From UBA6168 sp041741095 (GTDB taxonomy: Bacteria > Bacteroidota > Bacteroidia > Chitinophagales > Saprospiraceae): DNA of 64,000 nucleotides. Positions within the stretch are counted from its first letter, which is position 1. Each line of letters opens with the position of its first letter. The position numbers and the translations under genes are program-made. Below the pieces are notes generated by a model. That model saw only the letters and a program-made list of their open reading frames with translations. It was not told the DNA's origin and did not search any database. The stretch lies in assembly GCA_041741095.1 (NCBI GenBank), contig JBGSKQ010000138.1, forward strand, positions 1-64,000. Direction: 5' to 3'. Below, in pieces: positions 44,917 through 52,862 of this stretch.

Positions 44917-45363
44917 ATGAAAAAAATAACCTTGTTTTCCTTGGCGCTCCTCTTGGCCGGAGCAGTATTTGGGCAGTTGAACCCAGTGAAATGGACCTAT
45001 CAGGCGCAAAAGGCCGGGAACGGCGAGTACGACCTGGTTTTTACCGCCCACATCCAGGATGGATGGTATGTGTATTCCCAATATTTGGAATCGGACGAAG
45101 GGCCTATCCGCACCACGTTTACTTTTGATGAAAATGCCAAAGTGGAACTGGTGGGGGAAAATATGGAAGGGGGACACAAGCACGAAGGCTTTGACGATCT
45201 GTTCGGTATGAACGTCATCAAGTTCAGTGGCGAGCCGACTTTCACGCAGCGGGTCAAGGTGAAATCAGCCACCAGCCTGTCGGGCCGCCTCGAATTTATG
45301 ACCTGCGACAATGAGCGCTGCCTGCCCCCAAAGGAAGTGGAGTTTAGCTTTTCGCTGGAATGA
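44917..45363 (+). CDS. Stand-alone DsbD alpha-like periplasmic domain protein
   Basis: The ATG at 44917 starts a signal peptide (MKKITLFSLALLLAGAVFG). The rest (about 130 residues) is a single domain closely resembling the two N-terminal domains of the DsbD encoded next door: NPVKWTYQ start, DGWYVYSQYLESDEGP, and the Cys motif MTCDNERCLPPKEVEFSFSL. In DsbD the alpha domain receives electrons from the membrane part and passes them to periplasmic partners. This product may be a separate electron carrier or a paralogue lost from the larger protein. It has its own -7 box, 168 bp ahead of dsbD. Confidence 0.85.
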   Translation: MKKITLFSLALLLAGAVFGQLNPVKWTYQAQKAGNGEYDLVFTAHIQDGWYVYSQYLESDEGPIRTTFTFDENAKVELVGENMEGGHKHEGFDDLFGMNVIKFSGEPTFTQRVKVKSATSLSGRLEFMTCDNERCLPPKEVEFSFSLE

Positions 45364-45442
45364 GCAGGAAAAATTATGGGCAAATGCGACCATTGCTACA
45401 CAATATCCACTTGCCGATAACCTTTATCCATCCCATAGGCCG

Positions 45443-45450
45443 TATTTTTG
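45443..45450 (+). promoter_or_regulatory. -7 box (TATTTTTG) for dsbD
   Basis: An exact TAnnTTTG match 81 bp before the dsbD start codon. No -33 match at the usual spacing. Confidence 0.45.
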
Positions 45451-45531
45451 CAAACTTTTTTCCATTCAATAAAGGTGTTTAGTCAGTTTGAAAATGCCTG
45501 TTTCTGAGACACCTGCAACAACCTTTTCATC

Positions 45532-48099
45532 ATGAGAAAGATAGTTTTACTTGCTGCCTTCCTGAGTTTTACAGCCATTTCCTTTGCACAAATCCTGAAT
45601 CCCGTCAGTTGGTCATTTTCCTCCAAACACGTGAAAGACAATGAGTTTGACCTGATCTTCACGGCAAAAATTGACGAGGGCTGGACGATATATTCCCAAT
45701 TTCTGAGTGGCGATGACGGGCCGCTGCCCACGGCTTTCACTTTTGAAAACGGCAGCCATTACGCCAAATCCGGCAAGACGGAGGAGTCGCCCGAAAACCG
45801 CAAGACCGTCCACGACGAGGTGTTCGACATGGAGGTGACTAAATTTTACAAAAAAGCAACCTTTACGCAGCGGGTGAAGTTGAGCGATTTTTCAAAACCT
45901 GTCACTGGCTACCTCGAATTTATGACCTGCGACAACGCCCGCTGCCTGCCGCCGAAAGAGGTTGATTTTTCTTTTTCATTAACACCTGCCGCCAGCGGAA
46001 CCACCGGTGCGGTGAAGGAACAAACGCCGGCCAAGGGCATTGATAAAACTGCAATTACAGCCCAGGAACAAAAAGCCGCTACCCCTGCCGAAGTACCCGC
46101 CGTTGAAGAGCCAGCCATTGCAACTACTACCCAAGCAGCCCCCGCCAATGGCATTTTGGATCCGGTAAAATGGTCTTTGGCCATTGAAAAAATCGATGAG
46201 CAGGAATTCAACCTTGCCTTCAAGGCCACAGTGGAAAAAGGCTGGTACATCTATTCCCAAAATATCGAAGAGGGCGGGCCGGAGCCGACCACGTTCACGT
46301 TTGACCCAAATTCTAATGTAACGGTACAGGGAAAGGCCGAAGAGCAAAGCACGCACAAGGTGCAGGGCTTCGATGAAATGTTCGAAATGGACGTGACGAA
46401 GTACAAAGAGGAGGTCGTTTTTAACCAAAAAATAAAGGTCATGGATGCCACGCAGCCCATCACGGGCAATGTTTACTTTATGACCTGCGACGATGCAAAA
46501 TGCCTGCCTGGAAAGGAAGTGCTTTTTAAAGTGGTGCCTGCCACATTGGCCGCTGTCATGCCCTTCAGCGAGGGCGGCGAGATGGCCAGTGGCCAAGGTG
46601 CTTCCCTCCTGGTGGACAAGTCAACTGCCGTAGAGTGCGGCGAAGTGGTGGAAACAAAAGAAGGACAGGGCATTTGGGGCATCTTCATCCTCGGTTTTCT
46701 GGGGGGATTGCTGGCCCTGCTCACGCCCTGCGTTTTCCCCATGATTCCGCTCACGGTAAGCTTTTTTACAAAAGGCAGCGAAAACAAAAAGAAAGGCATG
46801 GTGAACGCCTTTATGTATGGCTTTTATATCCTGTTGGTCTATCTGTTGTTGAGCATTCCCTTCCACTTGCTCGACTCGGTCAGCCCTGGAATTTTAAATG
46901 AAATTTCCACCAACGTCTGGTTGAACATTGCCTTTTTTGTGATATTCCTGGTCTTTGCCTTTTCGTTTTTCGGCTATTACGAGCTGACCTTGCCCTCCAG
47001 TTGGACCAACAAGGCTGCGTCTGCGGAAGGAGTGGGCGGTGCCATTGGCATCTTTTTCATGGCGCTCACGCTGGCACTGGTTTCGTTCTCCTGCACAGGG
47101 CCTATCCTTGGTTCGCTGCTGGCTGGTGCCTTGACCTCCGAGGGTGGTGCGTGGCAACTCACGGCGGGCATGGGCGGCTTTGGGCTGGCGCTGGCGCTGC
47201 CTTTTGGCTTGTTTGCAGCCTTCCCAAGCTGGTTGAGTTCGCTGCCAAAATCGGGCGGCTGGATGACGACGGTAAAAGTAGTATTGGGCTTCCTCGAACT
47301 GGCGCTGGCGCTCAAGTTCCTCTCCAACGCCGACCTGGTGAAGCACTGGGGCTTGCTGAAAATCGAGCCTTTCCTGGCGCTGTGGATATTGGTGTTTCTT
47401 GGCTTGGGCTTTTATTTGTTTGGAAAAATCAAATTCCCGCACGATTCTCCCATCAAGAAACTGGCACCCATACGCATAGCCACGGGCGTCGCTTCATTTG
47501 CATTTGCCGCCTATTTGGCCACTGGTTTTTTCTATGACGAATCGGCTGGCTCGCTGAAACCGCTGAAGCTCCTGAGTGGATTGGCCCCGCCTTCCGGCTA
47601 TAGCTGGCTGTACCCAAAAGAATGCCCCAACAACCTCGACTGTTTTAAAGATTTCGACCAGGGCCTGGCATACGCCCAAAAAATGGGCAAACCCATTATG
47701 ATAGATTTCACGGGCCATGCCTGCGTGAACTGCCGCAAAATGGAAGAGCACGTCTGGCCGGAACCTTCGGTTTATAAATACCTGAAAGACGATTTCGTGC
47801 TCATTTCACTCTATGTGGACGAAAAAATAGACCTGCCATCAGAAGAACAAAAAGTATTGCCCGTAAAATCTGGCGGCACTTTCAAGCTCCGCACCACGGG
47901 CCATAAATGGCAATACCTCCAAACGGAGACTTTTGAAAACAACTCGCAACCTTACTATGTACTGCTGTCGCCAGAGGGCAAAATGCTGAACCAACCGGTC
48001 GGTTACACGCCCGATTCTGACGAATATGCCAACTTCCTGGAGTGCGGTTTGCAGCGCTTCAATGAATTGAGCGGCAAGAAGGTGCTGGGGGCGAAGTAA
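45532..48099 (+). CDS. dsbD: Thiol:disulfide interchange protein DsbD with duplicated alpha domain
   Basis: Carries reducing power from cytoplasmic thioredoxin to the periplasm. Order: signal peptide; alpha domain 1 (about 22-150, MTCDNARCLPPKE); linker rich in Ala/Pro/Thr; alpha domain 2 (about 205-335, MTCDDAKCLPGKE); eight-helix membrane region (about 385-670) with Cys motifs LTPCVFPMIPLTV and FSCTGPILG; C-terminal thioredoxin domain (about 690-855) with GHACVNCRKME. Usual DsbD has one alpha domain and about 570-600 residues, so this 855-residue form is extended. A third copy of the alpha domain is encoded upstream. A 24-bp perfect hairpin follows the stop. Confidence 0.93.
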   Translation: MRKIVLLAAFLSFTAISFAQILNPVSWSFSSKHVKDNEFDLIFTAKIDEGWTIYSQFLSGDDGPLPTAFTFENGSHYAKSGKTEESPENRKTVHDEVFDMEVTKFYKKATFTQRVKLSDFSKPVTGYLEFMTCDNARCLPPKEVDFSFSLTPAASGTTGAVKEQTPAKGIDKTAITAQEQKAATPAEVPAVEEPAIATTTQAAPANGILDPVKWSLAIEKIDEQEFNLAFKATVEKGWYIYSQNIEEGGPEPTTFTFDPNSNVTVQGKAEEQSTHKVQGFDEMFEMDVTKYKEEVVFNQKIKVMDATQPITGNVYFMTCDDAKCLPGKEVLFKVVPATLAAVMPFSEGGEMASGQGASLLVDKSTAVECGEVVETKEGQGIWGIFILGFLGGLLALLTPCVFPMIPLTVSFFTKGSENKKKGMVNAFMYGFYILLVYLLLSIPFHLLDSVSPGILNEISTNVWLNIAFFVIFLVFAFSFFGYYELTLPSSWTNKAASAEGVGGAIGIFFMALTLALVSFSCTGPILGSLLAGALTSEGGAWQLTAGMGGFGLALALPFGLFAAFPSWLSSLPKSGGWMTTVKVVLGFLELALALKFLSNADLVKHWGLLKIEPFLALWILVFLGLGFYLFGKIKFPHDSPIKKLAPIRIATGVASFAFAAYLATGFFYDESAGSLKPLKLLSGLAPPSGYSWLYPKECPNNLDCFKDFDQGLAYAQKMGKPIMIDFTGHACVNCRKMEEHVWPEPSVYKYLKDDFVLISLYVDEKIDLPSEEQKVLPVKSGGTFKLRTTGHKWQYLQTETFENNSQPYYVLLSPEGKMLNQPVGYTPDSDEYANFLECGLQRFNELSGKKVLGAK

Positions 48100-48112
48100 G
48101 AAGCTGTTTGAA

Positions 48113-48172
48113 TTTTATCAAATAAAAACGGGCCAGAAGCGATTGCCGCTGGCCCGTTTTTATTTGATAAAA
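48113..48172. terminator. Long perfect hairpin, bidirectional terminator
   Basis: A perfect 24-bp stem (48113-48136 with 48149-48172) and 12-nt loop, T-tracts on both strands. Located between the convergent dsbD and HPt genes. Its left arm overlaps the 18-bp direct repeat at 48099-48116. Confidence 0.92.
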
Positions 48173-48179
48173 GTCCAGC

Positions 48180-48527
48180 TCATAAACTTTGCTGAAGCTC
48201 CGCTAAAACTGGCGAAAGGTTATTTTCGAGAATCTCCACCAAGCCGCCAATGCGATAAAGATCCTGGTTGTTTTTTGACAAAAGTTCAATTTCCTTGTTG
48301 GCATTGGTCATTTCATCATTCCCTATGAAAGCAAGGGTGGACTTCATCTTGTGGCTCACCTTGCTCAGTTCAGGCCAATCTTGCGCTTCGTTCAGCTTTT
48401 TGATTTTCGCCACTTCTTCGGGCAATTCCTCCATCAGCATTCCGAGCATAGTTTGTACCATGTCTTCGTCGCCATCGGCCATTAGGTGCAGGTAGTCGAG
48501 GTTGGTGTACTTAATTGCGGTGTTCAT
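48180..48527 (-). CDS. HPt-domain phosphotransfer protein
   Basis: A 115-residue four-helix protein with the histidine phosphotransfer motif SHKMKSTLAFIGN, His59 as the phosphorylation site. It would relay phosphate between the receiver domain of the hybrid kinase and a further response regulator. Its start codon overlaps the stop of the hybrid kinase by one base (TGATG), so the two are translationally coupled. Ends just before the dsbD-side hairpin. Confidence 0.92.
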   Translation of the reverse strand: MNTAIKYTNLDYLHLMADGDEDMVQTMLGMLMEELPEEVAKIKKLNEAQDWPELSKVSHKMKSTLAFIGNDEMTNANKEIELLSKNNQDLYRIGGLVEILENNLSPVLAELQQSL

Positions 48528-50875
48528 CAGAGGGCCTTTTTTACGTATTTTGAAATTTTTGAAAAAAGATCATCTGGCTCAAAAGGTTTCAGCACAAAGT
48601 CGTCCATGCCGTATTCTTTGAATTTTTCGTCCCTGGAAATATGGGCGTGGGCGGTCATGGCAAGGATAGGGATTTGGGCTTTTTTGCCCGTAAATTCCTT
48701 CCTGATATGATGGGTAGCCTCATATCCGTCCATCACCGGCATCTGGATGTCCATCAGCACAATATCGAAATCCTGTTTTTCCAAAACTTCAATGGCTTGC
48801 CGGCCATCCTCTGCGATGGTCAATTGGATATTGCTCCATTTTCGTTCCAAAGTTTTGCGGGCCACCATTTGGTTCATCTTGTGGTCTTCCACCAAGAGCA
48901 GCCTGAACGAGGCACCGGCCTCAAGCATGAATAGTTCTTCCGCAGGCGGTACGTTTGTTTTGGAAGGCATTTCGGCACTTTCAAAAATCAAGTCGAAGAA
49001 GAATATGGAGCCTTTTCCCAGGCTGCTGGTGGCACCGATTTTACCGCCCTGCAATTCCACGAGGTTTTTGCAAATGGACAATCCCAGGCCAGTGCCTTCA
49101 AAAATCCTATCCTTTTGCCGGATGCGGGTAAAAGTCTCGAAGATAGCCTCGATTTTGTCTTCCGGGATGCCGATGCCCGTGTCCTCTACGATGAATTTCA
49201 ACTGCACGTTGTTCTGCACGTCAAAGAGCTTTTTCACGTAGATTTTCACAAAGCCCTCGTCCGTGAACTTGATGGCGTTGCCCACCAGGTTGTACAGCAC
49301 CTGGTTGAGCCGCAGCTTGTCGCCTTTTATGAAGCGGGGAATGCCCGGTTCGATGATGGTTTCGAGATAAATGTCCTTTTCCTGGGCCTTGTACTGCATC
49401 ACGTTCACCAGGTTGCTCAAAATCTCGTACAGGTCAAAAGTTACATTTTCAAAAAGGATCTTCCCATTTTGGATGGCGCTGATTTCCAGGATGTCATTGA
49501 CCACGCCCAGTAGTATTTCGGAAGATTGTTTGATGGAATTGACGAGGTTGAGCTGCTCGCCCGACATGTCGGTTTGCAATAAAATATTGCTCATGCCAAA
49601 AATGGCGTTCATCGGTGTGCGCATCTCGTGGCTGATGCTGGCCAGGAACTGTTCCTTCATATTGGCGCTTTGGCGGGCCAAGTCCCTTGCCTTGCGCATT
49701 TTTTCTGCCTGCCTCAGTTCCGTCACGTCCCGCAAGATGCAGTTGTAGCCAACGAAGTCGTCCGTCACGAGGATATTGGCCGTGATCATGCATTCCCTCG
49801 CCTCGCCGCTCTTATGGGCAATGTTTATCTCAAAATCCTTGATGGATTTTTGGTTTTTCAATTTTAACAAGAACTCATTTTTCCTTTCTATTGGATAATA
49901 AAGGGCATGTACGTCGTGCAAGTTGAGCAAGGCCTCACGGTCATAGCCAAACAGATCGGTGGTGGCCTGGTTAAAATCAATGAACTTGCCTTCAATCGTG
50001 CAGATATACAGGGCATCTTTTGATTGGGTAAAAATCTCCTGATAGCGCTCCCGGCTCTTTATCATTTCCTGCTCGGCCAATTTCCGCTCGGTGATATCCT
50101 GTATAATTCCTTGGAAAACCGTCTGGCCATCTTGCCTCGTTTGCACCAGGCATTGGATAAAAACAAATTTAAAATCGCCGTTTTTGATCCTGACTTTAAG
50201 GTCTTTTTTAAACTCGCCAGTCAAGGAAGCTGCTTCGTGTACCTGTTGCAGGGTGAAAAGCGGGCAATCATCCTGTTTTTCGCCCAAGCCTAAGAAAGGC
50301 GTTTTCTGCGGTGGGCAGCCAAAAATTCGATATACCTCGTCCGATGCATCCAATATGCCCGTGGAAGGCATGTATTCCCAATTACCGATATTGGCAATGC
50401 GTTGGGTCTCCTCCAGCCTTTTTAAAACCTTGTTCCTTTCGATGGAAAATCGCAGCGATTTGGCCAGCGAGTCGGAATCAAATGCCCCTTTTATCAAAAA
50501 ATCCTGGGCGCCAGCTTTGACTGCCCTTACGCCCAATTCCTTATCGGAGAGGCCGGTCAGCACGATGATATTGTTGTGCGGGAAGCGGGCTACCAATTTT
50601 TCAAGGGTTTCAAAACCCCGGCTGTCTGGCAGGGTCAGGTCGAGCAATATGGCCTCGAACAGCTCGCCCGATTCGAGTTGGGCCAAAGCCTCGGTGAGCG
50701 AAGTTTTGTTGACCACTTCGCAGTGGTGCAGGTCGGAGTCGGCAAGGAAAATCTCGACCAGCCGGGCATCGCCTGGATTGTCTTCTATAAGCAACACCTT
50801 GCTACCGGGCATAGCAGTTGATTGGTTTACGATGGAAATGTCCCCTGTTTCGAGCTGAGTGTAAGTGTAGTCCAC
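48527..50875 (-). CDS. Hybrid sensor histidine kinase with N- and C-terminal receiver domains
   Basis: The 782 residues hold, in order: a receiver domain (about 27-150, LLLDLTLPDSRGFE with Asp near 79); two PAS/PAC sensor domains (about 155-390, including IGNWEYMP and IFTQSKDALYICTIEGKFID); HisKA (FLASISHEMRTPMNAIFGMS, His near 416); HATPase with NLVGNAIKF, DTGIGIPED and GTGLGLSICK; and a C-terminal receiver (VLMDIQMPVMDGYEATHHIR, Asp near 708). There is no membrane segment, so it senses an intracellular signal or is driven through its N-terminal receiver by another kinase. It is paired with the downstream HPt gene. Output partner unknown. Confidence 0.94.
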   Translation of the reverse strand: MDYTYTQLETGDISIVNQSTAMPGSKVLLIEDNPGDARLVEIFLADSDLHHCEVVNKTSLTEALAQLESGELFEAILLDLTLPDSRGFETLEKLVARFPHNNIIVLTGLSDKELGVRAVKAGAQDFLIKGAFDSDSLAKSLRFSIERNKVLKRLEETQRIANIGNWEYMPSTGILDASDEVYRIFGCPPQKTPFLGLGEKQDDCPLFTLQQVHEAASLTGEFKKDLKVRIKNGDFKFVFIQCLVQTRQDGQTVFQGIIQDITERKLAEQEMIKSRERYQEIFTQSKDALYICTIEGKFIDFNQATTDLFGYDREALLNLHDVHALYYPIERKNEFLLKLKNQKSIKDFEINIAHKSGEARECMITANILVTDDFVGYNCILRDVTELRQAEKMRKARDLARQSANMKEQFLASISHEMRTPMNAIFGMSNILLQTDMSGEQLNLVNSIKQSSEILLGVVNDILEISAIQNGKILFENVTFDLYEILSNLVNVMQYKAQEKDIYLETIIEPGIPRFIKGDKLRLNQVLYNLVGNAIKFTDEGFVKIYVKKLFDVQNNVQLKFIVEDTGIGIPEDKIEAIFETFTRIRQKDRIFEGTGLGLSICKNLVELQGGKIGATSSLGKGSIFFFDLIFESAEMPSKTNVPPAEELFMLEAGASFRLLLVEDHKMNQMVARKTLERKWSNIQLTIAEDGRQAIEVLEKQDFDIVLMDIQMPVMDGYEATHHIRKEFTGKKAQIPILAMTAHAHISRDEKFKEYGMDDFVLKPFEPDDLFSKISKYVKKAL

Positions 50876-50985
50876 GAGGTCTAATTTAAGGAAATGTTGA
50901 CAAAAAATACAAAGGGGTCATTATTGGGCTGAAGTACAGGGAAGGGAAATGATGAATACGACAATGGCGCAACCTCGGCTTAAAA

Positions 50986-51336
50986 TCAGCCTTCTACAGG
51001 CAAAAAAACAAAATTGGCACCGAGGTCGCTTAAAACAAAAAGGCAGATCTCGCCTTGGTGATTTTTGTAAACGGTTTTAAAATCATCCACTTTTTCAGGC
51101 TGTATGATCTGCTTCGTAACAAACTCTTCCAAGGTGGAAGCATTCACTGACCAGTTCCCTTTTACCGTCTCTTTATCAACGATATTTATGCCAATGTCCA
51201 CTGAATGTTGATGAACAACGAAGATAGGAAAGTCTGAGACCTCTTGTTCGGTGATGACATTGGCCGCATTGGCCAATGGTTTAAGATAAGCATTCAGTTC
51301 ATCCTTGATTTGGGTATAGGAAGATTTTTCTTTCAT
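50986..51336 (-). CDS. Small protein of unknown function
   Basis: The ATG at 51336 gives 116 residues (MKEKSSYTQIKDELNAYLKP to FVLSDLGANFVFLPVEG). An open frame reaching 51453 would run through heptamer repeats and is rejected as a start. It has no signal peptide or membrane helix and mixes helix and strand, with no motif I recognise. Codon use matches neighbours. It stands alone between the hybrid kinase and lolA, separated from lolA by the CAGTCCA array. Confidence 0.6.
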   Translation of the reverse strand: MKEKSSYTQIKDELNAYLKPLANAANVITEQEVSDFPIFVVHQHSVDIGINIVDKETVKGNWSVNASTLEEFVTKQIIQPEKVDDFKTVYKNHQGEICLFVLSDLGANFVFLPVEG

Positions 51337-51410
51337 ATTGGGATCTGCTGGGTGGTGAAACTTGGGGTAAAAGTAACGATTCTGCGTCTTCAGTCCACAG
51401 TCATAAGTCA

Positions 51411-51471
51411 CAGTCCACAGTCCACAGTCCACAGTCCACAGTCCACAGTCCACAGTCCACAGTCCACAGTC
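51411..51471 (+). repeat. Heptamer tandem repeat, CAGTCCA type
   Basis: Eight perfect CAGTCCA units plus CAGTC, with more degenerate copies leftward from 51391. Upstream of the 116-aa gene. On the other strand it reads TGGACTG, matching the CTGTGGA type. Confidence 0.93.
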
Positions 51472-51532
51472 TAATGCCCAAAAATCGGCAAAAGTGAACT
51501 TATTTCAACATTTTCCATTTTTTTGGGTATCG

Positions 51533-51580
51533 GACTGAAAACTGAAGACTGATCCCGATAGCTATCGTGGACTGAAGACT
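51533..51580 (+). repeat. GACTGAA heptamers with an embedded palindrome
   Basis: Units GACTGAA, AACTGAA and GACTGAT run into a perfect 12-bp palindrome CGATAGCTATCG (51556-51567), then TGGACTGAAGACT. It ends 5 bp before the lolA stop codon. Confidence 0.75.
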
Positions 51581-51584
51581 AAAA

Positions 51585-52259
51585 TCACATCCGCAGGTCC
51601 TCAAAATGGCAGGAGGGGCATTCGCTTTTGGCGAAGGTGAAAGTGGAGGCGTTTACCTGTTTGTTGGGGGTAAATTTGTTGACCGTCAGGGTATAACGGG
51701 AACCGTCTTTGCCGAACGATTTGATGTTCACAATGTCAGAAGTTTTTTTGTCGAGCGTCACCCGGATTTTGGAATATTCGGAATCCCGCAGCGTGGGCTT
51801 GAATTCTATTTGCTGTACTACTTTTCCATTTTCCGTGAATTCATTGGTGAGGGCATAAATATAATCCTCCCATTCGTAGGCTTTCAGCAAGTCTTTCGGG
51901 GAGGAAATGCCGCCAGATTCCGTGTCTTCTTCCACATCATTGATTTGCACTTCATTGTTTTTTTGCAAAAAAAGCCAAACCGCCTTGCCGTCAGATACCA
52001 TGGTGCGGTCGCCCATTACCAGGCGGTATTTTTCGCCCTGCTGTACCAGTTTGCCTTTTTGGTTTTGGGTGGGCTGGGAAGGTATTTCTATGGCGATGGA
52101 AAACTCTGCTTCCAGGGTTTGAAAGGCTTCATATTTCTTGCGCATTTTTTCAAGCGCCTCTTTTGCCTTTGGGTCAGAATCTTCTTTTTTGGTAAAATTT
52201 TGTGCACTGAGGGTCAGCGTGGAAAAAGCAAGCAGGGCCAGGAAAAACAATCTATACAT
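51585..52259 (-). CDS. lolA: Outer-membrane lipoprotein carrier protein LolA
   Basis: Carries lipoproteins through the periplasm from the LolCDE complex to the outer membrane. The ATG at 52259 starts a signal peptide (MYRLFFLALLAFSTLTLSAQ). The mature protein has the LolA pattern of half-barrel strands (FQTLEAEFSIAIEIPSQPTQ, GEKYRLVMGDRTMVSDGKAV WLFLQ) and KVVQQIEFKPTLRDSEYSKI. It has a short C-terminal CPSC pair not typical of proteobacterial LolA. 224 residues. Important for the many lipoproteins seen in this window. An open frame 14 codons longer is not favoured. Confidence 0.9.
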   Translation of the reverse strand: MYRLFFLALLAFSTLTLSAQNFTKKEDSDPKAKEALEKMRKKYEAFQTLEAEFSIAIEIPSQPTQNQKGKLVQQGEKYRLVMGDRTMVSDGKAVWLFLQKNNEVQINDVEEDTESGGISSPKDLLKAYEWEDYIYALTNEFTENGKVVQQIEFKPTLRDSEYSKIRVTLDKKTSDIVNIKSFGKDGSRYTLTVNKFTPNKQVNASTFTFAKSECPSCHFEDLRM

Positions 52260-52357
52260 GGTTTTTAATTTTTGTGTCCAACTGTAACGTTTCAGACGCA
52301 AATGTTATTGATAAATCACAAATTGGGGCGGTTAAAGAAGTTTTAAAAATAAAAAGA

Positions 52358-52383
52358 CCGGAGCCGCCAACGTGGCGCTCCGG
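52358..52383 (-). terminator. Hairpin terminator on the - strand
   Basis: Stem 52358-52369 with 52373-52383, with one bulge, followed on the - strand by TCTTTTTATTTTT. It lies 480 bp downstream of the acyl-CoA ligase stop and 99 bp upstream of lolA, so it may end the ligase transcript or an RNA made from the unassigned region. Confidence 0.6.
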
Positions 52384-52552
52384 CATCATGCGTAACTACT
52401 TATCTAAACAAAACTATTCCCTTGTTGTGGTGCAGCCTTTTGAATGAAAATCCATAAAAAACTCAATGGAACAAAGCACACTTAAGTGTTTTAAGAACCA
52501 ATTTTTCATTCAGGATTTTTGTCATCCACAAAATTGATTTTCAACGTTTTAT

Positions 52553-52582
52553 CCAATGACATAATGGCCAATGACTAATGAC
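52553..52582 (+). repeat. Heptamer-like repeat, CCAATGA type
   Basis: Units CCAATGA, CATAATGG, CCAATGA, CTAATGA, C. Same core as 36610-36652. Confidence 0.65.
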
Positions 52583-52862
52583 GCAAAGCAATTGCTTAGG
52601 CTGCATCTAAAAATTGACCGCATATTGCGCTATTGGGTCAATATGCAAGCAGCCATAGCACTTGGGCTGCGCAGGGTCAAACCGCAATGAAAACGTGAGA
52701 ACTTACTATGAGGAGTTTTTCATACAGCTTGGGCGAAGTATGGAACCCAAACACGTCACAAAGGACACGATTTAAACGCAAAGGTTGCCACCACTTCGAC
52801 GAAAAGCCTGAAACTTTGGAGCAAATGTGTCCGAAGGATTGCAAAGAATGCCATGTTCTGGC

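Larger units (their letters stand above)
52260..52862. other. Unassigned 600-bp region between acyl-CoA ligase and lolA
   Basis: No convincing gene. It holds the terminator-like hairpin at 52358-52383, a CCAATGA array at 52553-52582, and two adjacent small hairpins (52620-52646 with 8-bp arms GCATATTG/CAATATGC; 52649-52670 with GCAGCC/GGCTGC). A short frame on the + strand (52708-53133) overlaps the ligase gene and is rejected. Confidence 0.5.

Noticed and set aside
51337..51453. N-terminal extension of the 116-aa protein through the heptamers
   Set aside because: The extra residues come from the tandem repeat and do not look like protein; the internal ATG at 51336 is a better start.
51391..51471. 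CAGTCCA array considered as a CRISPR
   Set aside because: Units are 7 bp and contiguous, without spacers, and no cas genes are present.
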